From NCBI GenBank assembly GCA_963741385.1, contig CAVUHO010000015.1, positions 1-64,000 on the forward strand: a DNA stretch of 64,000 nt, read 5' to 3'. The translations under genes and the position numbers were made by a program. This stretch comes from Sulfomarinibacter sp963741385 (lineage in GTDB: Bacteria; Acidobacteriota; Thermoanaerobaculia; Thermoanaerobaculales; Sulfomarinibacteraceae). The notes under the pieces are model-generated. The model was not told the origin of the DNA. It did not search any database and saw only the letters and a program-made list of their open reading frames with translations. Position 1 is the stretch's first letter; every line of letters begins with the position of its first letter. Positions 1 to 10,038 of the stretch are shown piece by piece.

Positions 1-2
1 GC

Positions 3-890
3 GACCCTCTCGATCGCGAGCGCTGGCGCGGTGTCGTTCAGCCGGTGCTCGAGCGCATCATGCTGGCGCGGGACCGCGATCGGATGCCTCACGCGCTGCT
101 GCTGGTCGGGCCTTCCGGGCTCGGACGCGAAACGGCCGCGGTCGAGGCGGCGGTCATGCTGGTGTGCGAAGGGCGACCGGCGCCGTGGAGCGAAAGCCCC
201 TGTGCGGACAGAGTGCGGCGCGGCGTCCACCCGGACGTTGTGGCGATGATGCCTGAAGGCAAGGCCGGGATCATCAAGATCAAGCCGCTGCGGGAGCAGG
301 TCGTGGATGTGGTCAGCTCGCGCCCCTACGAGGGCCTGCGCCGGGTGTGGATCTTCGACGGCGTCGAGGAGGAGCACTTTCCAAGGGCGTCTGCAAACGC
401 CCTGCTCAAGACCCTCGAGGAACCACCCGAGCACGCCATGTTCATTCTCCTCGCCGCCAACCCCACGGCGGTATTGCCGACCATCCGTTCCCGCTGCCAG
501 CAGCTCGCCCTGCCCGGCGTCGTGGCGCTGGCGCAGCACTTGATGCCCGATGCCGAAATGCCCGAGTTGGCGGCATCGCCACTCGAGGCCGCCGAGTTGA
601 ACGCTGCCACCGGCGAGATTCGCAAGGCCCTGACCACCGGTCTCGCGGGCGAAACCGGCCCGCTCGTGCGGCTTCCGTACCGCATTCCCGACGGCCTGCC
701 GCCGTTTGCTGCTGTTGCGTCGGTGGCACTGGAGATGGCCTGCGACACCGGGGATCTGACCAGAGGTGAGGACATGGTGCGGTTGGCGGCCGACCTCCTG
801 GCCACCGAACGGCGAGCGGGGGCGCTCAACCTCAACGCGAAGGGTCAGATGGTTTCGTGCTTGATGAGGTGGTACCGGGAGCTTCAATAA
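3..890 (+). CDS. holB: DNA polymerase III delta-prime subunit, N-terminus cut by window edge
   Basis: Clamp-loader delta-prime subunit, which helps open and load the beta sliding clamp at replication forks. The frame is open to the left edge, and the visible 295 residues begin inside the first helix (RWRGVVQPVLERIML), so the true start lies just upstream. A GTG at 45 is in frame but would remove conserved sequence. Visible features are the degenerate P-loop GPSGLGRE (no Lys or Thr, as expected for the non-ATPase delta-prime), the family block NALLKTLEEPPEHAMF and the SRC motif in TIRSRCQQL. The zinc-module region keeps only two of the usual four cysteines (VCEGRP...SPCADRVRRGVHPD), so zinc binding is doubtful. 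Family assignment is secure. Confidence 0.9.
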   Translation, partial: DPLDRERWRGVVQPVLERIMLARDRDRMPHALLLVGPSGLGRETAAVEAAVMLVCEGRPAPWSESPCADRVRRGVHPDVVAMMPEGKAGIIKIKPLREQVVDVVSSRPYEGLRRVWIFDGVEEEHFPRASANALLKTLEEPPEHAMFILLAANPTAVLPTIRSRCQQLALPGVVALAQHLMPDAEMPELAASPLEAAELNAATGEIRKALTTGLAGETGPLVRLPYRIPDGLPPFAAVASVALEMACDTGDLTRGEDMVRLAADLLATERRAGALNLNAKGQMVSCLMRWYRELQ

Positions 891-1037
891 TTTTTAATTT
901 TGAATTTTCAATTTTGAATTCCCGGACAACCGGACCAAAAACCGGTGCCGGGTTCTGGGTTCTGGATCCGCCACCCCACCCCGAGAGGGTGAATTACCGG
1001 GCTGCGTTCAATTCAAAATTCAAAATTCAAAATTTGA
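890..1037. repeat. Inverted pair of 7-nt-period AT tracts around a GC-rich core
   Basis: The left arm (about 890-921) repeats AATTTTG-type heptamers. The right arm (about 1008-1037) is the same tract in reverse complement (AATTCAA heptamers). Between them is a roughly 85-bp GC-rich core that itself contains two GGGTTCT heptamers and several CCGG boxes. The same architecture recurs near 32.4, 52.4 and 56.8 kb. No protein-coding potential is apparent. Confidence 0.75.
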
Positions 1038-1090
1038 ACTGTGGGAGGCTCTTTTGAGGATGACTGCACAGGTTGATCGGAGTCCAAACA

Positions 1091-2578
1091 ATGAGTGAAA
1101 CCTTTCTCCCCTGGACCCTCCTCATCGTCTACGCGGCGGTGATCGTCGTGCTCGCCTGGCGCAACCGCAGCCGCGCCTCGGACATCGAGTCCTTTTCGGT
1201 CGGCAGCCGGCGGGTGCCGCCCTTTTTCGTCGGTCTGTCGCTGGCCGCCAACATGACGTCGGTGGCGACCTTCGTGATCAACCCGGGGCTGATCTACGCC
1301 TTCGGGTGGGCGGGGGTGGTGGGCTATGGGATGGCGGCGCCGCTCGGGATCTTCGTCGGTCTGGTGGTGACCAGCAAACGCTTTCGTCAGGTCGGCGACA
1401 AATTCACCGTGCTGACAGTGCCGCAGTGGCTCGGCGAGCGCTATCAGAGCCGCGGTCTGACGGTCTTTTTCGCCGTTGCGAGCATGCTCCAGATCACGTT
1501 TCTGGTGCTGATCGTGACCGCACTGGCGCTGGTGCTCATGAGCGTGTTGCAGATTGCAATGTGGCCCGCTCTGCTGATGGTCGTGATCTTCACCTTCGGC
1601 TACATCCTGTTCGGCGGCGCCAGTCTGCACGTGTGGTCGAACAGCGTGCAGGCCCTCACCATGCTGGCGGTGGCCGTGATACTCGTCGCCTCGGGTGCGG
1701 CCTTGTTCGGTGAGGGCCTCGGCGGCTTTTTCGGCCGGCTGGACGCGGTCGCGCCGCACTACGGCAGCATCATCAACCCGTCGAGCCTCCTCTTCCGGAG
1801 CTTCTTCGAGGTGGTGGTGGCCAACTTCGTGATCGGCCTCGCGATCATCATGCAGCCCCACATCATCTCCAAATCGCTCTACCTGCGGTCCGAGCGCGAC
1901 GTCAACACCTACCTGGTGACCGCCATGGTTGCCGGCACCGTGTTTACGACAGTGCTCCTGGTCGGGTTGTACGCGAGGCTGGAACTCGGCGGCGGGCTGC
2001 CGCCGGACCGGGTGGTGGCCACCTATATCACCTCGGCCTTTGCGCCCGGGTTGCGCGCCTTCATCATGCTGGGGGTGCTGGCGGCCGGTTTTTCAACTCT
2101 CGAGGGCGTGATCCTGGCCCTGTCCACCATTTTCGGCAACGATTTCTACGGCACCCTGGCGCGGGCGCGTGGGGTGGACCCTGTGCTGCTGAGAGCCCGG
2201 CTGCTGCGCGTCGGGAGGTACTTCCTGGTGGCGTTGGCGCCGATCACGCTGGTGCTGTCGTGGCGCCAGATCGTTGCGCCGTCCCTGTCGGTGGCGATCT
2301 TTGCTCAAAACGGGGTGTACGCACTGTTTGCAGCGACCTTTGCGCCGGTGTTGTTCGGGATCTTTTCGAAACGGGCGACCGCTCCGCTCGTGGCAACCGC
2401 TGCGGTCACGGCGTTGGCGGTGCATTTCGGGATGTACTACGGCGAAATCACGATGTACCACAACAACCCGGCGGTGCCGGCGACGTTCGCGCTGGTCGCC
2501 AGCACCGCCGTCCTGTGGGTGGGCTCGATGATGAGCAAAGGAATCGATGGAAGAGGACGAGCCGACAGCCGGTTATAG
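1091..2578 (+). CDS. Sodium:solute symporter family (SSS/SSF) transporter
   Basis: Inner-membrane, probably Na+-coupled, solute transporter of 495 residues and about 13 predicted membrane spans, typical for the SSS family. The N-terminal block SFSVGSRRVPPFFVGLSLAA followed by NMTSVATFVINPG is the family hallmark covering TM1-TM2. Substrate cannot be read from sequence; proline, pantothenate, sugar and acetate carriers all belong here. The start is ATG 1091, preceded by GGAG at 1079-1082. A TTG 18 bp upstream lacks a comparable Shine-Dalgarno sequence. The stop lies 14 bp before the next gene, so co-transcription with the phosphatase is likely. Confidence 0.88.
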   Translation: MSETFLPWTLLIVYAAVIVVLAWRNRSRASDIESFSVGSRRVPPFFVGLSLAANMTSVATFVINPGLIYAFGWAGVVGYGMAAPLGIFVGLVVTSKRFRQVGDKFTVLTVPQWLGERYQSRGLTVFFAVASMLQITFLVLIVTALALVLMSVLQIAMWPALLMVVIFTFGYILFGGASLHVWSNSVQALTMLAVAVILVASGAALFGEGLGGFFGRLDAVAPHYGSIINPSSLLFRSFFEVVVANFVIGLAIIMQPHIISKSLYLRSERDVNTYLVTAMVAGTVFTTVLLVGLYARLELGGGLPPDRVVATYITSAFAPGLRAFIMLGVLAAGFSTLEGVILALSTIFGNDFYGTLARARGVDPVLLRARLLRVGRYFLVALAPITLVLSWRQIVAPSLSVAIFAQNGVYALFAATFAPVLFGIFSKRATAPLVATAAVTALAVHFGMYYGEITMYHNNPAVPATFALVASTAVLWVGSMMSKGIDGRGRADSRL

Positions 2579-2592
2579 TCGTGGGAGATGTC

Positions 2593-3759
2593 ATGAAACG
2601 GTTCAGTACCCACAACCTGGTCGGAGCGGTCGCGTTCGTGCTGGCCGGCCTCACGACGGCGACGGCGGTGGCAGCAGGCCGCGTGGTCGCGATCGGCGAC
2701 GTCCACGGCGCGTACGATCAACTGGCGGCGATTCTCCAGCGGACACAGTTGATCGATGCCGAAGCGCACTGGATCGGAGGCGAGGCAACGCTGGTCCAGA
2801 CCGGTGACCTGTTCGATCGTGGTGTGGAGGTCCGCAAGGTCATGGACCTCCTGATGCGGCTGCAGCGGGAGGCCGCCGCGGCGGGCGGCCGGGTGATCGT
2901 CCTGCTCGGAAACCACGAAGGCATGAACCTCACCGGTTTTTATCGTGACGTCAACCCGGAGGTCTATGCGACCTTCGCCGATGGCAAGTCAGTCAAACGG
3001 CGCAACACTGCGTTTGCCCAGTACCAGAAGTACTGGCGCAAGTCCGCCACCGCGCCGGGATACGCTCCGCCGCCGTTGACCGGTGAAATCAAGCAGCAGT
3101 GGATGGACGCCCATCCGCTCGGCCGCGTCGAGTACACCGAAGCGATCGGCCCGGACGGCGTGTATGGCAGGTGGCTGCGGACGTTGCCGATCGCCGTTGT
3201 GATCGACGATGTCCTGTTCATCCACGGCGGCATCGGCCCCGAGCTCGCCGGGATGACGGTCGACGAAATCAACCTGCGGGCAGCCGAAGAGTTCGAGGTG
3301 TACGACCGGACCCGGGCGTACATGATCAGACATACCATGATGCCGTCGACGCTCGGGCTCGATGCCATGCGGGTCGTCGCTCAGAAAATGGACCCGCCCG
3401 ACCCCAGTCTGGCCGCCCTGGCCGACGCGGATTCGTGGTTGATCCTGTCCGGAGAAGGACCGCTGTGGTTTCGGGGCTCGGCCAGCTGGAATGAGGACGA
3501 GCACGGCGCAGAAATGAATGCCCTGCTTGGAGGCGTCGGGGTCTCGTACGTCGTCGGAGGCCACACTCCGCAGAGTCCAAGCCGCATTCAAACACGATTC
3601 AACGGAAGGGTCTTTCTGATCGACACGGGGATGCTGTCGAGCCACTACGAGGGCGGTCAACCGTCGGCTCTGGTCATCGAGGACGACACCTTTACCGCGA
3701 TCTACCTCGACGACAGCGAAGTCCTCGAAACCAGACAAGTCCTCCCCGCCGCCGCGTAG
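2593..3759 (+). CDS. Secreted calcineurin-like (PPP/Shelph-type) metallophosphatase
   Basis: Predicted dinuclear-metal phosphoesterase of 388 residues with a cleavable Sec signal peptide (about residues 1-27, ending ATAVAA), so it probably acts in the periplasm. All core motifs of the PPP fold are present in order: GDVHG, GDLFDRG, GNHEG, FIHGG and GGHTPQ. The bacterial Shewanella-like phosphatase (Shelph) group has this layout, but the physiological substrate is unknown. ATG 2593 has GGGAG 6-10 bp upstream and directly precedes the signal peptide; the longer open frame to 2260 overlaps the symporter and is not used. The TAG stop falls inside the first arm of the 3757-4040 palindrome. Confidence 0.85.
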   Translation: MKRFSTHNLVGAVAFVLAGLTTATAVAAGRVVAIGDVHGAYDQLAAILQRTQLIDAEAHWIGGEATLVQTGDLFDRGVEVRKVMDLLMRLQREAAAAGGRVIVLLGNHEGMNLTGFYRDVNPEVYATFADGKSVKRRNTAFAQYQKYWRKSATAPGYAPPPLTGEIKQQWMDAHPLGRVEYTEAIGPDGVYGRWLRTLPIAVVIDDVLFIHGGIGPELAGMTVDEINLRAAEEFEVYDRTRAYMIRHTMMPSTLGLDAMRVVAQKMDPPDPSLAALADADSWLILSGEGPLWFRGSASWNEDEHGAEMNALLGGVGVSYVVGGHTPQSPSRIQTRFNGRVFLIDTGMLSSHYEGGQPSALVIEDDTFTAIYLDDSEVLETRQVLPAAA

Positions 3760-4040
3760 CCTGCACATCTCACCAGGTTTCGTCACGAGGGCGACGAGGC
3801 GCCGTGGCCAGGCGGGTTTTCTCGCCTTGGGTCGCGGAGGCGTACCGCGTAGTACGTTACGGCGCGCCTTTGGCGCTTGTGTCTCACCGCCATCAGCGCG
3901 TGTCCGATGGGCTCGCCCCGAGGCGAGCCTTCGGCCACAATGCGCTGCTGTCGGCGGGGAGAGCACCCCAAGGCGAGAAAACCCGTCTGGGTAGGATGCG
4001 TCGTCGGCCGCAGTCGAAAGCTGGTGAGATGTGCAGGCTA
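3757..4040. repeat. 284-bp imperfect palindrome with 20-bp perfect terminal inverted repeats
   Basis: Bases 3757-3776 are the exact reverse complement of 4021-4040, and 3813-3831 of 3967-3985. Between these the arms (about 3757-3835 and 3963-4040) remain partly complementary. The central 130 bp has further short palindromes and no credible ORF. It fills the gap between two convergent genes, and its first three bases are the phosphatase stop codon. No target-site duplication is obvious. It could be a MITE-like insertion or a structured bidirectional 3' end. Confidence 0.75.
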
Positions 4041-4044
4041 GTCG

Positions 4045-5382
4045 TCAGCGTATCCGGACCCGGAGGCTCTTGTACAGCTCCCAGTGGCGGCGAGCCATGC
4101 GCGTGGTCGACGGGACGGTCTTGATGATGTCGTTCGGGACCTTGTTGCCCGTTCCGAAGCTGTCGAACACGGCGGTTGCAAGACCCGGCGCACCGTGCTG
4201 CCGGCTGACCACGCGCCCGACCTCCCAGAAATTGAGGCGATCGGCCACCGCTCCGATGTCGAAGGCGATCACCGGGATGCCAACCGCCAGGCACTCGTCG
4301 ACCACGAGACCGTAGGGGTCAGGCCAGATCGACGGGAATACGGCGACCGCAATCTTGTCCCGGGCGAGGAGAGAGGCCAGCGTTCCGTGCTGGTAAAACC
4401 CCCCCGCCGCCAGGCCCTTCGCCTTGCGCAGCTCTTTGAGGAGAGTGCTGTCGCCAGAGCCATAAACGAACCCCTTCGCTTTCTTGTCCCGCTTGAGGAT
4501 CTGTTCCATGGTCGGGACGATGAGTCTTGCGCCGCTGTGCGGTTGGACTCCGCCGACGAAAGCGATGTTGATGCGATCGGAATTCCAGGGCTCGAGACCG
4601 GAGGAACGGGTGGCGGGGGCGAGCACGACCTCGTTCTGGGCAGCCTGCCGCCGGGGAAAGAGGGTCTGCATCTGGCGCTGCATGAAGGAGGATGGGTAGA
4701 TCAGGACCCGCGCCTGCCGCATCGCCTCGGCGCCGGCCTTGCGGTAGGCGGTCTGGTTTCTCTGCCCCCCCAGGTCCGCACCCTGGAGACACGAATCACA
4801 CCGGGGCATGTTGGTGCAGAACTCGCAGAAACGCCCACCTGGTTGTTCGATCAGGTGGGGTCTGGCGCAGAACGGAACGAAATCGTGGACCGACAGGATG
4901 ACCTCGAAATCCCGATCGTCCAGGCTTTGGACGAGATGGAGGGGGAGCCCCTTGAGGCCCTCGATGTGGATGATCCGGGCCCGCACCAGCCGCGCCGCTC
5001 GGGCGATGGCTTCGACCGGGTTGGTAGCTTCTCCAAGGTCCACAATGCCGGCGGAACTCCGGGACCAGACTTCGAGCGTCCAACCGTCGGCGCGCGGGTA
5101 GGCCAGCGCGACAGTACGGAACAGCTTCTCCTCGTTGAGGCGATCCAGGAGCTGGCTGTGGTTGGCGAGGCGCTCGAAAGGGGCCGGCAAAAACCCCACG
5201 TTGAGAACCAGCGCGTGGTCTGCCCCGAACTCGATCCGGCCGTCGCGTTCGTTGATCTTGGCCAGCTTGCGGACCCGCTTCTGCTCTTCGGCGAGCGCCT
5301 TGTTCCGGTTCTGGAGGGACGGCATGCCCTCCTCGCGGTAGATCCGCCACTGATCTCCGAGGGACAAGGATTCGGTGCTCAT
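4045..5382 (-). CDS. Glycosyltransferase (GT4-like) with Cys-rich insertion
   Basis: Predicted cytoplasmic glycosyltransferase of 445 residues with a GT-B fold. The C-terminal half carries the donor-binding pattern of GT4 enzymes: FVGGVQPHSG, then SIWPDPYGLVVDECLAVGIP, where the E in VVDECLA is the nucleotide-sugar contact. Mid-protein is a Cys cluster (HDFVPFC ... FCEFC ... CDSC), seen in a subset of polysaccharide glycosyltransferases and possibly metal-binding. The first 60 residues are charged and probably helical. Start ATG 5382 has AGGAG about 11 bp upstream; the frame stays open to 6639 by chance, but that part overlaps the methyltransferase. Donor, acceptor and product are not predictable. 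Confidence 0.75.
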   Translation of the reverse strand: MSTESLSLGDQWRIYREEGMPSLQNRNKALAEEQKRVRKLAKINERDGRIEFGADHALVLNVGFLPAPFERLANHSQLLDRLNEEKLFRTVALAYPRADGWTLEVWSRSSAGIVDLGEATNPVEAIARAARLVRARIIHIEGLKGLPLHLVQSLDDRDFEVILSVHDFVPFCARPHLIEQPGGRFCEFCTNMPRCDSCLQGADLGGQRNQTAYRKAGAEAMRQARVLIYPSSFMQRQMQTLFPRRQAAQNEVVLAPATRSSGLEPWNSDRINIAFVGGVQPHSGARLIVPTMEQILKRDKKAKGFVYGSGDSTLLKELRKAKGLAAGGFYQHGTLASLLARDKIAVAVFPSIWPDPYGLVVDECLAVGIPVIAFDIGAVADRLNFWEVGRVVSRQHGAPGLATAVFDSFGTGNKVPNDIIKTVPSTTRMARRHWELYKSLRVRIR

Positions 5383-5581
5383 TCGGGTTCTGATCACTCC
5401 TTTTGGTGCGCCGGCCCGGTATCGCTTTGACCGCGACGGCGGCGCCGTGTCTTCGGCCCTCGACAGCCCTCTCTCAAGCATATCCGACCTTTTTTGTTTT
5501 TCCTCACCCGTATCGCGCATTCGCCGATTTCCCGTGGTGGAAATGCCGCCGCAGCCGAAGCTCGTCGACTCCCCGGGCTGA

Positions 5582-6569
5582 TCAACCGCCGGTCGGCTTG
5601 GTTCCGGTGAGGATCCACCGATCGGGGCCGAGATCGGTGCGCTCAAAGGATGTGAGGCCGGCTTCCTCCATCCAGCCCCGGATGACTGCGGTTCGGTCCA
5701 GGTGTCGCCGAACGACCGCATGTTGATGGCGAAGAGCACGCCGAGAAGGTGGCGCCGCCCCTCGTCGTCAATGGCGAAGTCGACGACAACCACGCGACCG
5801 CCCGGCGCGAGGGCCGCGCCGCGCGCCGTACCAGTTCCCGGGCGCGATCGGCGGTCTCCTGGTGGAGGATGTTGGCCAGCAGCACCAGGTCGAAGCCCGA
5901 ACCGTAGGCGGTCTCGAGGTAGTCGCCCGCCGAGGAAGCTCGATGCGGTCCTCGAAACCACTCCCCTCCAGCTCGATGGCCGCTCTCTCGACAACGGCAG
6001 GGTTGTCGAGGACCACGGCCGAGAGGTGCGGATTCGTCGCGCACAGGGCTTTTGCGAAGTGGCCCCAGCCGCCGCCCACGTCGAGCATCTGCGAGACCCC
6101 GTCGAGGTTCGAGGGAGGCGGCAACCCGGCGCGCCATCTGGGCGCCCATCGCGCGCATGGCGGCGCCGAACCGCGCCGTCTCCTCGGGCGTGCGCCGGGC
6201 GACCGGCCAGTCCTCGCCGCGCAGCCACGGTTCGAGAGTCTCTCCCCACCGTTCGTACATCGCGTGGGAGTGCTCGAGAAAGGGCACGACATCGTGGTCG
6301 CCGGACAGGAAGTTCGGGGCCAGGTGCCGGGCCGCACGGTAGGTATCGCCGTCGGCGTCGGCGATCCCGAGAGCGGCCAGAGCACGCATCACCTTGCCGG
6401 TGGCGAGCGGATCGAGACCGAGCTCGGAGGCCACGGTTTCCGGGGTCACCGGCCGTTCGGCCAGCAACCGCAGAATCCCGGTGCGGCCGGCCACGGTGAT
6501 GACGCGGTGGCTCGCAAAACCCCACAGGAGACGTTGGAACCCGTCGAGGTCGAGATCGGATCGTGTCAT
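5582..6569 (-). pseudogene. SAM-dependent O-methyltransferase-like gene broken by four frameshifts
   Basis: Reading from ATG 6569 (GGGAGG upstream), the product starts with a winged-helix dimerisation domain (FQRLLWGFASHRVITVAGRT, then VASELGLD). It then needs frame changes near 6108, 5930, 5815 and 5700 to continue through the SAM motif LDVGGGWGHF, then DLVLLANILHQ, APGGRVVVVDF and GWMEEAGL to the TGA at 5582-5584. Corrected length is about 328 residues, normal for plant-type or hydroxyneurosporene-like O-methyltransferases. Because every domain is retained and only single bases are off, local sequencing error is as likely as a true pseudogene. Substrate unknown. Confidence 0.7.
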
Positions 6570-6696
6570 CGGCCCTCCCACCGGCTGCGGTCGCCCGACG
6601 ATAGCACCGGCAAAACAAAGATGCCCGGATACCGTACAATTCTTGGAGTTTCGGCGGCTCCGGACCGCCGTTTCATTTCGCCGGAGGGGGCAATTC

Positions 6697-9600
6697 ATGC
6701 ACCGATATGTTCGCGTCGTGCTGACCGTGGGAATTCTCTTGTTTGCGGCCGGGGCCGCCCAGGCCCAGATCAACGCCAGACTGCTCAGGCAACCCGATGT
6801 GTCCGCCACCCAGATCACGTTCGTCTACGGCGGCGACATCTGGATCGTCGCGAAAGAGGGTGGTGTCGCCCAGCGTTTGAGCACACCGGCGGGGGAGGAG
6901 AGCTTCCCCAGGTTCTCACCCGACGGGACTCTGATCGGGTTCACCGGCAACTACGACGGCAACGAAGACATCTACGTCATCCCGGTCGGGGGCGGCGTAC
7001 CGGTTCGCGTGACGCACCACCCCGATGAAGACCGGATGCTCGGGTGGTACCCCGACGGCGAGACGATCCTCTTCGCGACGGGAATGAGCAGCGAGAAGGA
7101 GCGTTTCAGCAAGCTGTACCGGGTTTCGCGCAACGGCGGGCTGCCCGAGGTGCTGCCGGTGCCCTACGGCGAGTTCGGCGCGATATCGCCCGACGGCGCC
7201 ACCCTCGCCTACATGCCGCTGTCGCGCGACTTCCGGACGTGGAAGCGATACCGCGGCGGCACCGCGCCCGAGATCTGGCTCTTCGGCCTCACCGATTTCA
7301 AGGCGAGAAACGTCACCCGGAACGACGCCAACGACAGCCAGCCCATGTGGTACGGGTCGACGCTCTACTTCCTCTCCGACCGCGGCGCCAACCTGCGCGC
7401 CAATATCTGGGCTCTCGATGTCAACACCGGCGAGGTTCGCCAGGTGACGTTCTTCGAGGAGTTCGACGTTCACTTCCCCGCCATCGGCCCCGATGACATG
7501 GTGTTCGAAAACGGCGGCCGGCTCTTTGTCATGGATCTCGCCACCGAAACCTCGAAGGCTGTCGAGGTCCAGGTCATCACCGACCGCGCCTCCCTGCGCC
7601 CGCGTCCGGTCAACGTGGGGAAGGATGTCGCGAGCGGCGCCATTTCGCCCTCAGGCAAACAGGTGGTGCTCGAGGCGCGCGGCGAGGTCTTCACCCTGCC
7701 GGCCGAACACGGCGTGGTGCGCAATCTGACCCGGACCTCCGGCATCGCCGAGCGCCACCCGGAGTGGTCGCCGGACGGCAAGAGCATCGCCTACTTCTCC
7801 GACCGCAGCGGCGAGTACGAACTCGTGGTCCGGCCCGCGGACGGCTCGGGCGGGGAACAGGTCTCTGACCTCCCTCGGCGCCGGCTACCGCTACACGCCG
7901 ATGTGGTCGCCGGACAGCACGAAGATCGTCTTTATCGACAACCTCCAGGTGATCCACCTCCTCGACGTGGCGACCAGAAAAGGTGACGGAGATCGACCAC
8001 GGTCGGTGGATGACTCAGGGCCCGCTCGCGCGCTTCTCGGTCAGCTGGTCGTCGGACAGCCGCTGGATCGCCTACTCGCGCGGGCTCGACAACCGCCAGT
8101 CGGCGATATTCCTCTTCGACACGGCCTCAGGTGAACGGCACCAGGTGACCACCGGGTTCGTCGACTGTTCGGGCCCGGTCTTCGACGAGGAAGGAAAGTA
8201 CCTGTACTACCTCTCCGACCGGTCGTTCGAACCCAGTTACTCCGCGTTTGATCCGACCTGGATCTACGCCAACCCCACCAACCTGGTGGCCGTACCGCTG
8301 CGCAAGGACGTCGCTTCGCCGTTGGCGCCGCGCAACGACGTCGAAGGCGCCGACGCCGGCGACGGTGGGAGAAGAAGGAAGAGAAGAAGGAAGGCGGCGA
8401 CGCCGACTCGAAGACCGAGGCGGCGAGCGACACGGCGAAGAAGAAGGAACCGGTTTCGATCGACCTCGAGGGATTCGAGGCGCGGGCGGTCGTGCTGCCG
8501 CCCGACGCGGGCAACTACTCCGATCTGGCCGCGGTGAAGGGCAAGCTGCTCTACAGCCGCCACCCGCGCACCGGCTCCGACGGTGAGTCGTCGCCCCTCC
8601 TCTACTGGGACCTCGAGGATCGCGAGGAGAAGACCATCCTCGACAACGCCGACGGCTTCGAGGTGTCGGCCGACGGCAAGAAGCTCCTGGTGGTGGCGGG
8701 TGGCAGTTTCGCCATCATCGATGTCGCGGCAGCTCAGAAGATGGACAAGCCGCTCGCCACGGGGTCGATGGAGATGACGCTGGTGCCGCCCGAGGAGTGG
8801 CGCCAGATCTTCACCGAGGCCTGGCGGCTCGAACGCGACTTCTTCTATGACCCCAACATGCACGGGGTGGATTGGCCGTTGATGCGGGACCGCTACGGGG
8901 CGCTGCTCGACGACGTCGTCAGCCGGTGGGATCTCAACTTCCTTATCGGTGAGCTGATCGGTGAGCTCAACACCTCGCACTCCTACCGCGGCGGCGGCGA
9001 CACGGAAAAGGCGGCCAGCCGCGGCGTCGGTCTTCTCGGCGTCGACTGGGAGCTGACTGACGGGGCCTATCGGATCAAGCACATCATCACCGCGGCGCCG
9101 TGGGACACTGAAATGCGGTCGCCGCTTGCCGAGCCGGGCGTGGACGCCGCCGAGGGCGACTGGGTGCTGGCGGTCAACGGAGTTCCCATCGACGTGACCA
9201 GGGACCCGTGGGCCGCGTTCGAGGGGCTGGCCGCCACGACGGTCGTGCTGACGGTCAACGACAAACCGACCGTGGCGGGTGCGCGCGAGGTCCTGATCGA
9301 GACCCTGTCGAGCGAGGCGCGGCTGCGCAACCTGGCCTGGATCGAGAGAAACCGGAAAACGGTAGAGGAGGCCACCAACGGCCGCGTGGGGTACGTCTAC
9401 GTGCCGTCGACCGGCATCGACGGGCAGACCGAGCTCTACCGGATGTTCCGCGCCCAGTATCACAAGGACGGGCTGATCGTCGACGAGCGGTTCAACAACG
9501 GCGGCCAGATCCCGGACCGCTTCGTCGAGCTTCTCAACCGGCCGCTCTACAACTTCTGGGCGGTCAGATCGGGCAACGACCCGCAGACCCCGACGATCTC

Positions 9601-9979
9601 CCACACCGGCCCCAAGGCCATGCTGATCAACGCGTGGAGCGGTTCGGGGGGTGACGCTTTTCCCTACTACTTCCGCGCGGCGGGGCTCGGACCCCTGATC
9701 GGCACCAGGACATGGGGTGGGTTGATCGGCTACTCCGGCTGCCCGGCGCTGATTGACGGCGGGCGGCTGACCGTGCCGACATTCTCGTTCTACAACCTCG
9801 ACGGCGTGTGGGACGTCGAGGGGCACGGCGTCGATCCGGACATCGAAGTCGTCGACGATCCGTCGCTGATGGTCGACGGCGGCGATCCGCAGTTGGAGCG
9901 GGCGATCGACGAGGTCATGAAGGCGCTCGTGGTGTCCCCGCCGCTGCGCCCGAATCGGCCGCCGTATCCGGTTCGGTAG
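6697..9979 (+). CDS. Tricorn-like S41 peptidase with beta-propeller and PDZ, three frameshifts
   Basis: Large secreted serine protease. A Sec signal peptide (residues 1-24, ending AAQAQ) is followed by PD40/WD40-like propeller repeats (DIWIVAKEGG, FSPDGT, SPDGKSIAYFSDR), a Lys/Glu-rich linker, a core region (EAWRLERDFFYDP), a PDZ-like domain and the S41 catalytic domain. The nucleophile Ser sits in WSGSGGDAFPYYF. Apparent single-base indels occur at about 7862 (extra base), the A-run 7978-7981 (extra A) and the G-run 8367-8369 (missing G). Correcting them gives one open frame of about 1,093 residues, typical for Tricorn homologues. RBS GGAGGGGG lies 7 bp before ATG 6697. Probable role is peptide degradation in the periplasm. 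Confidence 0.82.
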
Positions 9980-9985
9980 CGCCAT

Positions 9986-10022
9986 AACGTTCGAACGTTC
10001 AAACATTTGAACGTTCAACGTT
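9986..10022. repeat. AACGTT-type palindromic heptamer repeat
   Basis: A short cluster of AACGTTC units. Bases 9993-10003 and 10006-10016 form a perfect 11-bp inverted repeat with a 2-nt loop. It lies between the protease stop and the DUF2157 start. No T-tract follows, so it is not a classical terminator. The same motif recurs at 20251-20353. Confidence 0.7.
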
Positions 10023-10038
10023 ACAATGGTCGACAATC

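Noticed and set aside
1060..1098. Twelve-codon upstream ORF overlapping the symporter start
   Set aside because: It has a GGGAGG 11 bp before its ATG and could be a coupling peptide, but such short frames are expected by chance and nothing supports translation.
4045..6639. 864-residue minus-strand ORF
   Set aside because: Only residues after ATG 5382 match a protein family. The upstream part runs antisense-like through shifted methyltransferase frames and is kept open by high GC.
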